From: Calendula officinalis
Taxonomy: Eukaryota > Streptophyta > Magnoliopsida > Asterales > Asteraceae
NCBI GenBank assembly: GCA_963853835.1
Contig: OY970829.1
Coordinates: 30,839,764 to 30,903,763, forward strand
Direction: 5' to 3'
Length of the DNA: 64,000 nucleotides
The notes under the pieces were generated by a model. It was not told where the DNA came from, searched no databases, and was given only the letters and a program-made list of their open reading frames with translations. Of the stretch, positions 34,897 through 44,225 are shown piece after piece (the stretch's first letter is position 1; every line of letters begins with the position of its first letter). The position numbers and the translations under genes were made by a program.

Positions 34897-36798
34897 TTAT
34901 TTGCTGTTGATGGCTTCATTCTCATAGAAGACTTCTTGTTTAATGTGGACAAACTCTTCTCTGCTTTTGAGTTCATCCCTTCTACTATTCAGAACTGCAA
35001 CAATCTTCTTTCTGAACCAAGAGTCTTCTTTCTTGGTGATCATCCATTTCAGTCCAACAAGGTGACTGATTTGAGCTCTTGGTAGATCTTCTTCAGAAAT
35101 GAAGCACTCTCTATCCTCTGAGTCAGTATACATATATCCAGAAGTTGGATATATGACACTCTTTTGATCCTGAAAGACAAGGTTAGGAGGAAGAGGATAC
35201 TTTCTAAGATACTTGTATGTATGAAGGCATTCTGGTCTGTTGTTTGAGTAAGCCTCAGTCATAACACTGAGGGTTCTGTACTCTATTTCATGAAGTAAAT
35301 CCTTCTCATAACATATCGCAGCTACTGCACAGATCTCATCCAAGACTATTTGATCATAAGTTGATTTCTTTGGAAGCTCTTTGATCAGTCTTGTGATCTT
35401 CACCCAGTCTTGAAAACCAATTCTTTGAATATCATGAATAAATATCTTCATGGGGGGACTAGTTAAGCCAGTACAAGTGATAGTAATTCTTCCTTCTTTG
35501 AGCTTCACTTTTACTTTATTGACATCTAGATTTAACCAATGTATCCCCCTTACATTTTGAAATGTTTTGGTCCTCAAGAACTCCTTTCTTTGTTCCTTAT
35601 ACTGAGTCCTAGCAGCAACCATATTCCAATAATGTTGAATATGGTCTGGACCCTTTCTTGAGATTCTATGTGAAGGACCAGGAGTATCAGTATCTGGGTC
35701 AGATTCTGGTTCAGTTTTGACTCCCAACTCTTGCTCATATAAAAATCTTTCTTGTTCTGCCCAGAGTTGTTGAGGAGTCAGTCTTGGAGCCTGCTCGGTA
35801 TCACTGTCCCTTGTAAGAACAGGTCTTCTTTGTCTTGTTACCAGAGGAGCAGATTCCTCACTTGATTCAGAAGAAGTGAGAACAGCATTGATAGGTCTTC
35901 TTGATAAGGAACTCCTTCTTCTAATTACCAGATTTTCTGGTTCTTCATCATCCGAGGATGATGATGAAGAACTTTCTTGTTCTACCAGATTTAGTGCATA
36001 GTTTACTAAATCTGGTTCTTCATCTTCATCATCAGCAATAGGCCAGATGAAAGGCCTATAGACCACAATTTGTAAATTATTCTCTTCAAGAGCAGGTGGC
36101 TCAGAATAAGTTTGCTGTGGTTGGTCAGTATGAGTCTCCCCCTGAGCAGATGGCTCAAGTGGGTCTTGAACTTGTAATGCTGACCTTGTTCTTTGTCTTC
36201 TTCTCTGAAACTGAATGCGAAATGGCTCAGTATGAGGGCTTTGCTGATGTTGTTGTTGTGGAGGTTGATCTTCATTCAATCTTCTTCTTTTCTCCCCCTG
36301 AGCAGAAGGCTCAGTTTGATCAACCTCAGTATCTCTTTGTCTCTTCTCCCCCCTTTTGTTATCATTTGATGAGGAGGGAAGAGGATCAGTATCACCACCT
36401 ATGTCCCCTTCAGGTTGTTCAAGAGTAGGGGAGGGCATGGGCTCAGTTGCAGCATCAGTATCACCAGCACCTCCTTCTCCTTCTCCTTCTTCATTGTGGT
36501 CACCATGTGAGAATGGTGGAGTTTGTGGAGGCTGCTGTGATTGTTGAAGTAGTGAGACTGACTGTTTGATAGAGTCAATATCACCACTCATCTTGTCCAT
36601 TCTGGCTAGTATTGTAGTTTGAGTTTGTTGGATGGCCAGAATGTGCTGCATGATTGCTTGCAGAGTCACTTGGTCTGCTGCAGCCTGAGATGCCTGAATG
36701 CCCTGCACAGATGGTGCTAAAGAAACAAAAAATATAAAACTGGTTAGAAAGAAATGTTTATCAAATAGAATTGTGGTGTTGTTTAATTCTACAATCAT
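34897..36798 (-). CDS. copia-2 second extra ORF after pol, function unknown
   Basis: 633 codons. The N-terminus (FFLTSFIFFVSLAP) looks like a signal peptide, but the same bases form a pyrimidine-rich tract ending TTTCTTTAG at 36717, so it may be translated intron end. After that come Gln-rich helices likely to coil (TQTTILARMDKMSGDIDSIK), a long acidic, Ser/Gln-rich low-complexity region, and from about residue 390 a folded-looking part (HYWNMVAARTQYKEQRK, then GLKWMITKKEDSWFRKK). No known domain was recognised. It sits where SIRE-type elements carry an env-like ORF, but no convincing C-terminal membrane anchor is visible. It could be the downstream exon of the 465-codon ORF. Confidence 0.7.
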   Translation of the reverse strand: MIVELNNTTILFDKHFFLTSFIFFVSLAPSVQGIQASQAAADQVTLQAIMQHILAIQQTQTTILARMDKMSGDIDSIKQSVSLLQQSQQPPQTPPFSHGDHNEEGEGEGGAGDTDAATEPMPSPTLEQPEGDIGGDTDPLPSSSNDNKRGEKRQRDTEVDQTEPSAQGEKRRRLNEDQPPQQQHQQSPHTEPFRIQFQRRRQRTRSALQVQDPLEPSAQGETHTDQPQQTYSEPPALEENNLQIVVYRPFIWPIADDEDEEPDLVNYALNLVEQESSSSSSSDDEEPENLVIRRRSSLSRRPINAVLTSSESSEESAPLVTRQRRPVLTRDSDTEQAPRLTPQQLWAEQERFLYEQELGVKTEPESDPDTDTPGPSHRISRKGPDHIQHYWNMVAARTQYKEQRKEFLRTKTFQNVRGIHWLNLDVNKVKVKLKEGRITITCTGLTSPPMKIFIHDIQRIGFQDWVKITRLIKELPKKSTYDQIVLDEICAVAAICYEKDLLHEIEYRTLSVMTEAYSNNRPECLHTYKYLRKYPLPPNLVFQDQKSVIYPTSGYMYTDSEDRECFISEEDLPRAQISHLVGLKWMITKKEDSWFRKKIVAVLNSRRDELKSREEFVHIKQEVFYENEAINSK

Positions 36799-37387
36799 AT
36801 AAACAGAGTTTGTGAAGTCTGTATTTCATCTGGTTTATGATGAAATATTGTGGACTTGTGCATAGCATGTGTAAGAAGATTTTAGTAAAAGTGAGTGTGA
36901 AAGTTTAAGTAGCTCAGTATAGGATAAGTCACATTTACTACAAGGTTTGGGTTTGGGAATTCGAAGCCTGGGATGTGCTTCTTGATATTTTCAATGTTTA
37001 TCACTCGGTATTAAAGTGATAACAGAAATGTGGCTAAACCCCATAGGAAATATTTGGATTTTGTGGCTTAAGGGTTTGTGATCATTTCTTGAATAATGCT
37101 ACCCAACTCAAAAATAAGTTGGACATTATTCAAGCAGCACCAGTGGGTGTCAGTATGACATCAACCACCATTGTCTCTTGAAATGTTGAGACAACTGTAG
37201 ACTGACAATGATCAATTTTGTGTGCTCAGTATATGAATTTTGCATAGCAGCAGTGGGCTAGCTATGTTGGCCATAAAAGGATATATATTTGAAAGATCGT
37301 TTGAGACTTTGGTCAGTATTGAGTTGGTACTGGCCAATACTTAGTCTCTATTTGGGAATGAAATATATATATAAGTTTAAGGGCTTT
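36799..37387 (-). other. Gap between the two extra ORFs of copia-2 (possible intron)
   Basis: AT-rich and stop-rich in all sense frames. The strong acceptor-like TTTCTTTAG lies just inside the next ORF. The only donors keeping frame (phase 1) near the end of the upstream ORF, such as TCG/GTATTG, are weak. Confidence 0.45.
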
Positions 37388-38785
37388 TTAGAAATTCATA
37401 TCTGAGACTCTGTCAGATTCCCTTCTAGCATCTGCAGAGGTCGGTGCAGGATCATGTGTTTGTTGATGTGCAGCACCAACATCTTCAATACCGACTTGCT
37501 GAGCACCTTCCAATGTAGTTTGCTCATATTGAATCTCCACATCAAGAGGAACATGAGGTTCCTCAATTGGTTGAGCAGTTGGAGCTAGTTCTGGACCTGG
37601 AAGGTCAGCGGTGGCTGCAACTAGGCTTTGGGCTTGAAGAGATGCAGTTAATGATGGAACATTTGCAGGCTGCATCTCCTCAGATGATAAGTTTCCCATA
37701 ATAACAGGGGAAAGATGTCTTCTTCTTCTTTGGAGGACCAGTGGTGTGTCTTCTGAGGACTCAGTATCAAAAGTTGTTTCAATATGAGGAGCATCAGGAT
37801 CTTGTGCAGGTGGAGAATTATGTTGTTGAGTTGGTTCTTGGACTTGTGGAACATCCTGCATCTCAATGTCTGGACCGGCCTGTGCTCCATTACCACTATT
37901 ATCATTATTATCATCATCATCATCATCATTGTCTGACTCAGTATTAGACATGTCTTCTGCATCATCAATGTGTTCTTGAACAATGGCCCACATAGGAGGA
38001 CTTAGAAGAGGCTCTCCTTCTCTTGGTCTGTAAAAGAAAATCTTCTCACTAAGAGGAGGAAGATCAACTCTTGGACTGTGAAATTCATCATAAATGTGTG
38101 TGGGCATTGAGTGCTGAAAGATGAGTGATAGAAATCTGCAGAAAGGGACATTGCATTCCCTTGTGTTTGCCCGAACCAGAGTAGCTAATTCATTGAAAAT
38201 TAGCCGAGCATAATCAATATTTCTTCCATAGTACAGAGCATGTACTATTTGCATCCCAAATTCGTTTATTTGGTCCAAAGCTCCCGTCTTGTGGGTCATA
38301 CACCGAATTATTGTTGTAATGAGAATACCCCACATAGGACCAAATTCATTTCTTTTGATGATTCCTGTTGTTCCTCTTCGACCCAAAAATGGCAGTACTG
38401 AGCGTGCCTCTGATCTATCAACAAATGGGTCATACTGAGCTTGTGCTGGAAGCCTCAGTGTTTCACGAATAATTGCAGTAGAGACAAAAGCTCTTCTTTG
38501 ATCCCTAATTACCCATCCAGCAATCATATCTGGAGAATTGAGTGTGGCAGAGTACCAAAACTCGCATAACATTTCTGGGTAAATTGCTCGAGGAGATAAT
38601 GTCAGTGCACGAGCAATTGGGCAACGCTTCATAAAAGTTACGATGTTCGTGAATTCTTGGCATACCCAGGCTTGAGGAATAGTAAAATTTGCTGTGATGT
38701 TGTTCCTCGCAAACCTGGGTACTTCATTATTTCGGAATTGGATTTCCGATTCAACGTCTGGAGCAATAAAAGTGTAATTCGCCAT
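37388..38785 (-). CDS. copia-2 first extra ORF after pol (SIRE-associated, env-like position)
   Basis: 465 codons from an ATG at 38783-38785. Residues about 1-255 look folded: EMLCEFWYSATLNSPD, AFVSTAIIRETLRLPAQ, MWGILITTIIRCMTHKTG, then INEFGMQIVHALYYGRNIDY. This resembles the N-terminal domain of accessory proteins predicted in many plant copia elements and annotated as a putative plant transposon protein. The second half is acidic (DDDDDDNNDNSG), Pro/Gln-rich and probably disordered. No catalytic motif, signal peptide or membrane span is visible. The ORF is intact, consistent with the youth of the insertion. The role is unknown. Confidence 0.75.
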   Translation of the reverse strand: MANYTFIAPDVESEIQFRNNEVPRFARNNITANFTIPQAWVCQEFTNIVTFMKRCPIARALTLSPRAIYPEMLCEFWYSATLNSPDMIAGWVIRDQRRAFVSTAIIRETLRLPAQAQYDPFVDRSEARSVLPFLGRRGTTGIIKRNEFGPMWGILITTIIRCMTHKTGALDQINEFGMQIVHALYYGRNIDYARLIFNELATLVRANTRECNVPFCRFLSLIFQHSMPTHIYDEFHSPRVDLPPLSEKIFFYRPREGEPLLSPPMWAIVQEHIDDAEDMSNTESDNDDDDDDNNDNSGNGAQAGPDIEMQDVPQVQEPTQQHNSPPAQDPDAPHIETTFDTESSEDTPLVLQRRRRHLSPVIMGNLSSEEMQPANVPSLTASLQAQSLVAATADLPGPELAPTAQPIEEPHVPLDVEIQYEQTTLEGAQQVGIEDVGAAHQQTHDPAPTSADARRESDRVSDMNF

Positions 38786-39246
38786 CTGTAATTTTGATTT
38801 GAGAAAGTATGCTTGCTAATAGAAAATGAAATCGTTAATCGCAGAGACAATTGAAAAAAGAAAGAAAGAAATAACAGTTAAAAAATTTGAAGTAAAAGTA
38901 AACGGTTATTTATAGGAGATTTGAAAGCTAAGTAAGGTATTGGGAAGTAAAAACGGCTGATTTGACTGCCTTATCCTCTGCCAATGGTAACTTTCTTATT
39001 AAGAAAGGTTACCGTTTGAGCAGTATAAGGATTAAGGTCGGTTTGAGCGCCGTAATTCCCCAATACTGAGTAAAAAAAAATTAAATTTAAAAAAATTTAA
39101 AAATATAAAAACAATTAATTTACTCTTGAAATTAATAAAAAATAAAAAATTTAAAAATTTTGATGATAACAGACTAGAGATACTGAGTGGTCAGTATCAA
39201 CAGGAGTGATACTGAGTGCTCAGTTTTAAAGATAATTTAAGAAAGA
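38786..39246 (-). other. Spacer between pol and the extra ORFs of copia-2
   Basis: Very AT-rich, without coding region. Three TACTGAG words lie at 39065-39220. It could hold the promoter or splice acceptor for the extra ORFs. Confidence 0.5.
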
Positions 39247-42200
39247 TTAAGGATTTAACATACCTAATTGCCCTAGTAAATACATAAACCTTTCCTCAGG
39301 AAGAGGTTTAGTAAACACATCGGCCAATTGTTCATCTGTTGGAACATAATCTACTTCAACCTTACCTTTTTCCACATTATCTCGAATAAAGTGGTGTCTG
39401 ATATCAATGTGCTTGGTTTTGGAGTGATAGACTGGGTTCTCTGTGATAGCAATAGCACTCTTGTTATCACAATGAATGGGAGTCTTATGAAAGTTGAACC
39501 CATAGTCTAAGAGTTGATACTGCATCCATAATAATTGAGCACAACAACTTCCTGCGGCAACATATTCTGCTTCTGCTGTGGAAGTTGCTACCGAATTTTG
39601 CTTCTTGGATGACCAGCCAACTAGTCTTCCACCTAGGAATTGACATCCTCCACTTGTGCTCTTTCTGTCCAATCTACAACCTGCAAAATCTGCATCTGTA
39701 TACCCTTCAAGGTCAAAGTTTGAGTCTTTGGGATACCAAAGACCCAGGTTAGGAGTACCTGTAAGATATCTAAAGATGCGCTTAACTGCTTTCATGTGTG
39801 ATTCTTTAGGATCAGCCTGATACCGAGCACACAAACATGTGGCAAACATGATATCAGGTCTACTAGCAGTTAAGTAAAGTAAGGAACCAATCATACCTCG
39901 GTATGTGGATTGACATACTGGTTTACCAGTTTCATCCTTACTTATCTTATCCTGAGTACCCATAGGAGTGTGCATGGAAGATAAATTTTCAAATTTGTAT
40001 TTCTTTAACATGTCATGCACATACTTACTTTGATTTATAAAAGTGCCATCAGGCTTTTGTTCAACTTGTAAACCAAGAAAGTAAGTAAGTTCGCCCATCA
40101 TACTCATCTGATACTGAGTTGACTTTATCTTAGCAAACCAGTCACACACTGACTTGTCAGTGGAACCAAAGATAATATCATCTACATATATCTGAAAGAG
40201 TAAGATGTCAGAACCTTTCCTTTTTGAAAATAATGTTTTATCAATTTTACCTCTTGTAAATTTATTTTCAATAAGGTACTCAGACAGGGTGTCATACCAG
40301 GCTCTTGGAGCTTGTTTGAGCCCATATAGAGCTTTATCAAGCTTGAAAACATAATTAGGAAATTTGGGATCAACAAAACCTGGAGGTTGTTTAACATAAA
40401 CTTCTTCTTGTAGTTTTCCATTTAGAAAAGCACTTTTGACATCCATCTGATAAACTTTGAAATTTTTAAAGGCTGCATATGCAAGATACAACCTAATAGC
40501 TTCAATTCTTGCAACTGGTGCAAAAGTTTCATCATAGTCAATGCCTTCTTCTTGCCTGTAACCTTGAGCAACTAACCTTGCTTTGTTTCTGATGACAACA
40601 CCATCCTTGTCCATCTTGTTTCTGAACACCCACTTAGTACCAATAATAGTTTTGCCAGAAGGAGGTGGTACTAAGTTCCAAACTTTGTTTCTCTCAAACT
40701 CTGTGAGCTCTTCTTGCATAGCCTCTACCCAATCTTCATCTAATAAAGCTTCATCAGCTTTCTTTGGTTCAATGGTAGATAAGAAACTTGAGAAGAAACA
40801 AAAATTTGCAGTTGCTTGGGTTGGAAATTCTAATTTTCTTCTTGTTTGGACACCTTCTTCAATAGGACCAATAATGTTTGAGTGTGGATGGTCTCTGTGT
40901 TCCCTTAAATTGTTTCCTAAGGGAGCATTTGAAATAGAATCAACAATATCTTGTTGATTTGGTGTGTTGTCTGTCTGATACTGAGTGGAATTCTGATCAG
41001 TATTAGACAGTGCAGGTTGCTGTTCATCTTCATTTTGCAGAGTTGATGTGGATTCTTGTGAAGTGTTGGATGTTTCACCTTCTTCATAGATAGAATGGTT
41101 CAGATCATTAGTTGGAAACTCAGTATGGAGGTCCTCTGTTATGGGAACCTCAGTATTAGTCTCATTTGAGTGATACTGAGTTTGAACTTGATCAGTTTCA
41201 TTAAACTTATTAGGAATAAAGTGTGGATGAAACTTAGGCTGTTCAGCAATGGAGTGTTCTGGATTGCATAGAATATCTATGCCACTTATGTCTTCACTTG
41301 CTGAGGTAGAATGCTCAATCTGATCTTCATCGAATGTGACATGAATGGATTCTACAATCATCTTGGTTGAGATGATATACACTCTGAAAGCTTTAGAGTG
41401 TGGAGAGTAGCCCATGAACACACCTTCATTTGCTTTGGGAGCAAATTTATTGAGATTTTGTTTTGTACTGAGTACAAAGCATTTACTCCCAAAGATGTGG
41501 AAATATTCCACATTTGGAATCTTGCCATTGTATAACTCATATGGAGTCTTCAGATGTCTTTGGACTATAGTTGCTCTATTCTGAGTGAAGTTTGCACAGT
41601 TTACAGCTTCAGCCCAGAAACTCAGTGCCAGTCCAGCATGGCATAATAAAGTTCTTGCAGCTTCAATTAGTGTTCTGTTCTTTCTTTCTACAACACCATT
41701 TTGTTGTGGTGTATAGGCTGCAGAGAAGTTTTGAATGATTCCTTTTTCTTCACAGAAATCAGCTAATACTGAGTTCTTAAACTCAGTACCATGGTCACTT
41801 CTGAGTTGCTTGACCTTGTTGCCTTTTTGTAGTTCCTCTCTTTTTATAAAGGCAATGATTTCTGTTGTTGCATCTGATTTAGTCTTTAGGAAGATGACCC
41901 AAGTGTATCTTGAGAATTCATCAACTAAGACTAGAGTATAGATCTTTTTGGCCAAAGATGGTGTGCTAATGGGACCAAAAAGATCCATATGTATCATAGT
42001 AAGAGGTTCATTTATGGAATGATTGACTTTGGACTTGAATGAACTCTTCTTCTGCTTGCCCATTTCACATGCTGAGCATAACTTATCTTTTGAATAAGTA
42101 ATAGTGGGCAACCCTCTCACTAGTTTCTTCATACTGAGCTCGTTGATATTTCTAAAGTTGATGTGAGAGAGTTTCTTGTGCCATAGCCAATGCAATTCTG

Positions 42201-42588
42201 GCTTGACTTTAGAAAGCAGGCATACTCGAATAGTTGGGTCTATTTCAGATAGGTTGACCACATATACGTCTTTTTCTCTTCTAGCAATGAGTACAGGCTG
42301 CCCTTTATCATTGTAGATGATTCCTGCAACTTTTCTGAATCGAGCTTCATTGTCATCATCACACATCTGGCTGATACTGAGCAGATTGTGTTTTAGACCC
42401 TCTACATAAGCAACTCTTTTAAAAGTGATGTTTCCTGCCTTGATCACACCATAACCTCTTGTCTTTCCCACCGAGTCATCTCCAAACTTGACAGAAGGAC
42501 CCTTCTCTGGAGTATAATTGAGAAGGTACTCCATACTGCCTGTCATGTGTCTTGAGCATCCACTATCTAAATACCACTTTCTGTCACC
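39247..42588 (-). CDS. copia-2 Pol: protease, integrase, reverse transcriptase, RNase H
   Basis: An open frame of over 1100 codons without ATG at its start; coding begins near GDRKWYLDSGCSRHMTG. Protease has DSGCSRHMTG. GAG-pre-integrase has LWHKKLSHINFRNINEL. Integrase has HMDLFGPIS, VDEFSRYTWV, LRSDHGTEF and NGVVERKNRTL. Reverse transcriptase has VYQMDVKSAFLNG, LYGLKQAPRAWY and the catalytic YVDDIIFGST. RNase H has TSTAEAEYVAAGSC and CDNKSAIAI, ending near LADVFTKPLPEERF. All key residues are present and there are no internal stops, so this copy may be competent. It lies in a different frame from gag; a TGTCTTGTGCAG acceptor-like site ends at 42589. Confidence 0.95.
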   Translation of the reverse strand, partial: GDRKWYLDSGCSRHMTGSMEYLLNYTPEKGPSVKFGDDSVGKTRGYGVIKAGNITFKRVAYVEGLKHNLLSISQMCDDDNEARFRKVAGIIYNDKGQPVLIARREKDVYVVNLSEIDPTIRVCLLSKVKPELHWLWHKKLSHINFRNINELSMKKLVRGLPTITYSKDKLCSACEMGKQKKSSFKSKVNHSINEPLTMIHMDLFGPISTPSLAKKIYTLVLVDEFSRYTWVIFLKTKSDATTEIIAFIKREELQKGNKVKQLRSDHGTEFKNSVLADFCEEKGIIQNFSAAYTPQQNGVVERKNRTLIEAARTLLCHAGLALSFWAEAVNCANFTQNRATIVQRHLKTPYELYNGKIPNVEYFHIFGSKCFVLSTKQNLNKFAPKANEGVFMGYSPHSKAFRVYIISTKMIVESIHVTFDEDQIEHSTSASEDISGIDILCNPEHSIAEQPKFHPHFIPNKFNETDQVQTQYHSNETNTEVPITEDLHTEFPTNDLNHSIYEEGETSNTSQESTSTLQNEDEQQPALSNTDQNSTQYQTDNTPNQQDIVDSISNAPLGNNLREHRDHPHSNIIGPIEEGVQTRRKLEFPTQATANFCFFSSFLSTIEPKKADEALLDEDWVEAMQEELTEFERNKVWNLVPPPSGKTIIGTKWVFRNKMDKDGVVIRNKARLVAQGYRQEEGIDYDETFAPVARIEAIRLYLAYAAFKNFKVYQMDVKSAFLNGKLQEEVYVKQPPGFVDPKFPNYVFKLDKALYGLKQAPRAWYDTLSEYLIENKFTRGKIDKTLFSKRKGSDILLFQIYVDDIIFGSTDKSVCDWFAKIKSTQYQMSMMGELTYFLGLQVEQKPDGTFINQSKYVHDMLKKYKFENLSSMHTPMGTQDKISKDETGKPVCQSTYRGMIGSLLYLTASRPDIMFATCLCARYQADPKESHMKAVKRIFRYLTGTPNLGLWYPKDSNFDLEGYTDADFAGCRLDRKSTSGGCQFLGGRLVGWSSKKQNSVATSTAEAEYVAAGSCCAQLLWMQYQLLDYGFNFHKTPIHCDNKSAIAITENPVYHSKTKHIDIRHHFIRDNVEKGKVEVDYVPTDEQLADVFTKPLPEERFMYLLGQLGMLNP

Positions 42589-42611
42589 CTGCACAAGACA
42601 CAAAATAAGAG

Positions 42612-44225
42612 TTAGTTCTTTTTAGGAACCCATTTTTGAATGGGACCTTTGGTGGGATAAACATATTTTGACTTGATCTCTTTATTTGGAGAGGTCAGTA
42701 TCACTTCGGGGTTAACTTTAGAAGTTTTCTTTGATGATACTGACTTAGTTTCTCTCCTTTTCTTTGGTACTGAGTACCTAGGACTAGAGAGATCAGTCCA
42801 GCATTCATCTCCCTTATGACCAGTACGATGACATCTATAACATTTTCTAGGTCTATTTCTAAACATATTTTCATAAGGTATTTTAGAAAAATGTTGCACT
42901 TTTGGTAGATCAGTATGAACAAGTTTTGCAAATTGTTTACTTAAAGATTTGACCTGATCACCAAGTGTTTTTAAAATGTTAATGTTGTTATTTCTAATTT
43001 GTGTATTAACATTGTTTTTAACTGGTTTAGGAGATGGAGGATCTGGTTGCTTATTTTTATTTGGCATAGAAGTCTTTCTAATATTATTAGTGGTAGACTT
43101 CTTGTCTTTGCCAACCAACGACCTAGTTGAAGTTGTCTTTTGTTTATTAATTTTTGAAGGAACAACTTTAACAGGTTCTTTAGATTTCTCAGTATATGAT
43201 GTTTCTATTCCTGCAACTTCTGTATTTGATGAAACATGTGAGATAGAAGTTGTCTTATTATCATTATATAATTCAAAAGTTGTTGTATTAAATAATAATT
43301 CAAAAGGTGGAACAGCAGAAGTGTCATACTGAACTATTGGTAGCTCGGTATCAGAAATTTCTGTTATTTGAAATTCAATACTGAGTTCTTGTAGCTCAGT
43401 ATAGCACTTTGAGCAGATGGAAGGACCAATAGGTTTTTCTAAAATCTCATTTTCATCATCATCTGACTCAGTTTGACATCCAACTTCACATAGAGTTTTA
43501 GCTCTTACAAAATTAATAGGGTTCATAGTAGAAAACTCTTCAAATAAATCAGCAAAATTGTTCCTGTTTTTAAATTGAGGATCAACACCAAGTGCAGCCC
43601 TCACATTTTCTGGAAATTGTTCATTTAAACATTTATTTAATTTTATTGAAGCATTTCCCCAAGATTTACACTGTTTTTCAAATTTCTCTTTTTCAAGTTT
43701 GTGTAAATGAGCTTTATCAGCTAATCTTTGGTTAATGTCTTTTAAATCTGAAAAGTTTAGTTCTAAATCTTTATATTTTGCTAATTTATCCAAGTTTTCA
43801 TTATTTACCCTTTCAAGTTCTTTAATTGTTAATTTTAAAGCTTTTTCTTTTTGTACAGAAGTTTTAAGATCAACAAGCATATACTCAAAAATCTTGGTTT
43901 TTTCATTCACTGAATAAGTTTGAAAGGAACTTACCTTGTACAACTGAGTGGAATCCCAATCAGTATGAACACTCATCCTCTCAGCCTCTTTGATATCCTT
44001 TTCAAAGGAGCTCTTCAAATCATCTTCAGTGAAAGCCATAAAGGCTTTATTCTCAATCTCTTCTTCATCATCACTTAACTCTTCATCCATCCAGGCTTCT
44101 GAGTAAAGTGCTTGATGATGTGCTCCATTCCCTTCTGCCCTCTTTCCCTTGCTCCAATTCTTCAGCTTGACATATTTGTCTCTATACCTTTTTGCTCGGT
44201 ATGCAATCTTATCATTTTGGTCAGT
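42612..44225 (-). CDS. copia-2 gag part 2: coiled-coil region and second zinc knuckle
   Basis: Same frame as gag part 1, from which it is separated by one TAG (44226-44228). The frame is open from 44225, with the first ATG at 44090. It has an acidic start, long helical stretches with heptad-like spacing (KEKALKLTIKELERVNNENL), a Lys/Ser/Pro-rich basic region, and a knuckle CYRCHRTGHKGDEC (about 42830-42875). It ends in GPIQKWVPKKN and TAA at 42612-42614. This matches the C-terminal extension of gag in SIRE-type elements. Expression could need readthrough of the TAG or a separate start. Confidence 0.8.
   Translation of the reverse strand, partial: TDQNDKIAYRAKRYRDKYVKLKNWSKGKRAEGNGAHHQALYSEAWMDEELSDDEEEIENKAFMAFTEDDLKSSFEKDIKEAERMSVHTDWDSTQLYKVSSFQTYSVNEKTKIFEYMLVDLKTSVQKEKALKLTIKELERVNNENLDKLAKYKDLELNFSDLKDINQRLADKAHLHKLEKEKFEKQCKSWGNASIKLNKCLNEQFPENVRAALGVDPQFKNRNNFADLFEEFSTMNPINFVRAKTLCEVGCQTESDDDENEILEKPIGPSICSKCYTELQELSIEFQITEISDTELPIVQYDTSAVPPFELLFNTTTFELYNDNKTTSISHVSSNTEVAGIETSYTEKSKEPVKVVPSKINKQKTTSTRSLVGKDKKSTTNNIRKTSMPNKNKQPDPPSPKPVKNNVNTQIRNNNINILKTLGDQVKSLSKQFAKLVHTDLPKVQHFSKIPYENMFRNRPRKCYRCHRTGHKGDECWTDLSSPRYSVPKKRRETKSVSSKKTSKVNPEVILTSPNKEIKSKYVYPTKGPIQKWVPKKN

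Noticed and set aside
36700..36798. Signal peptide proving an envelope protein in copia-2
   Set aside because: The hydrophobic stretch coincides with a splice-acceptor-like pyrimidine tract, and no membrane anchor or glycoprotein features were seen. Left open rather than claimed.
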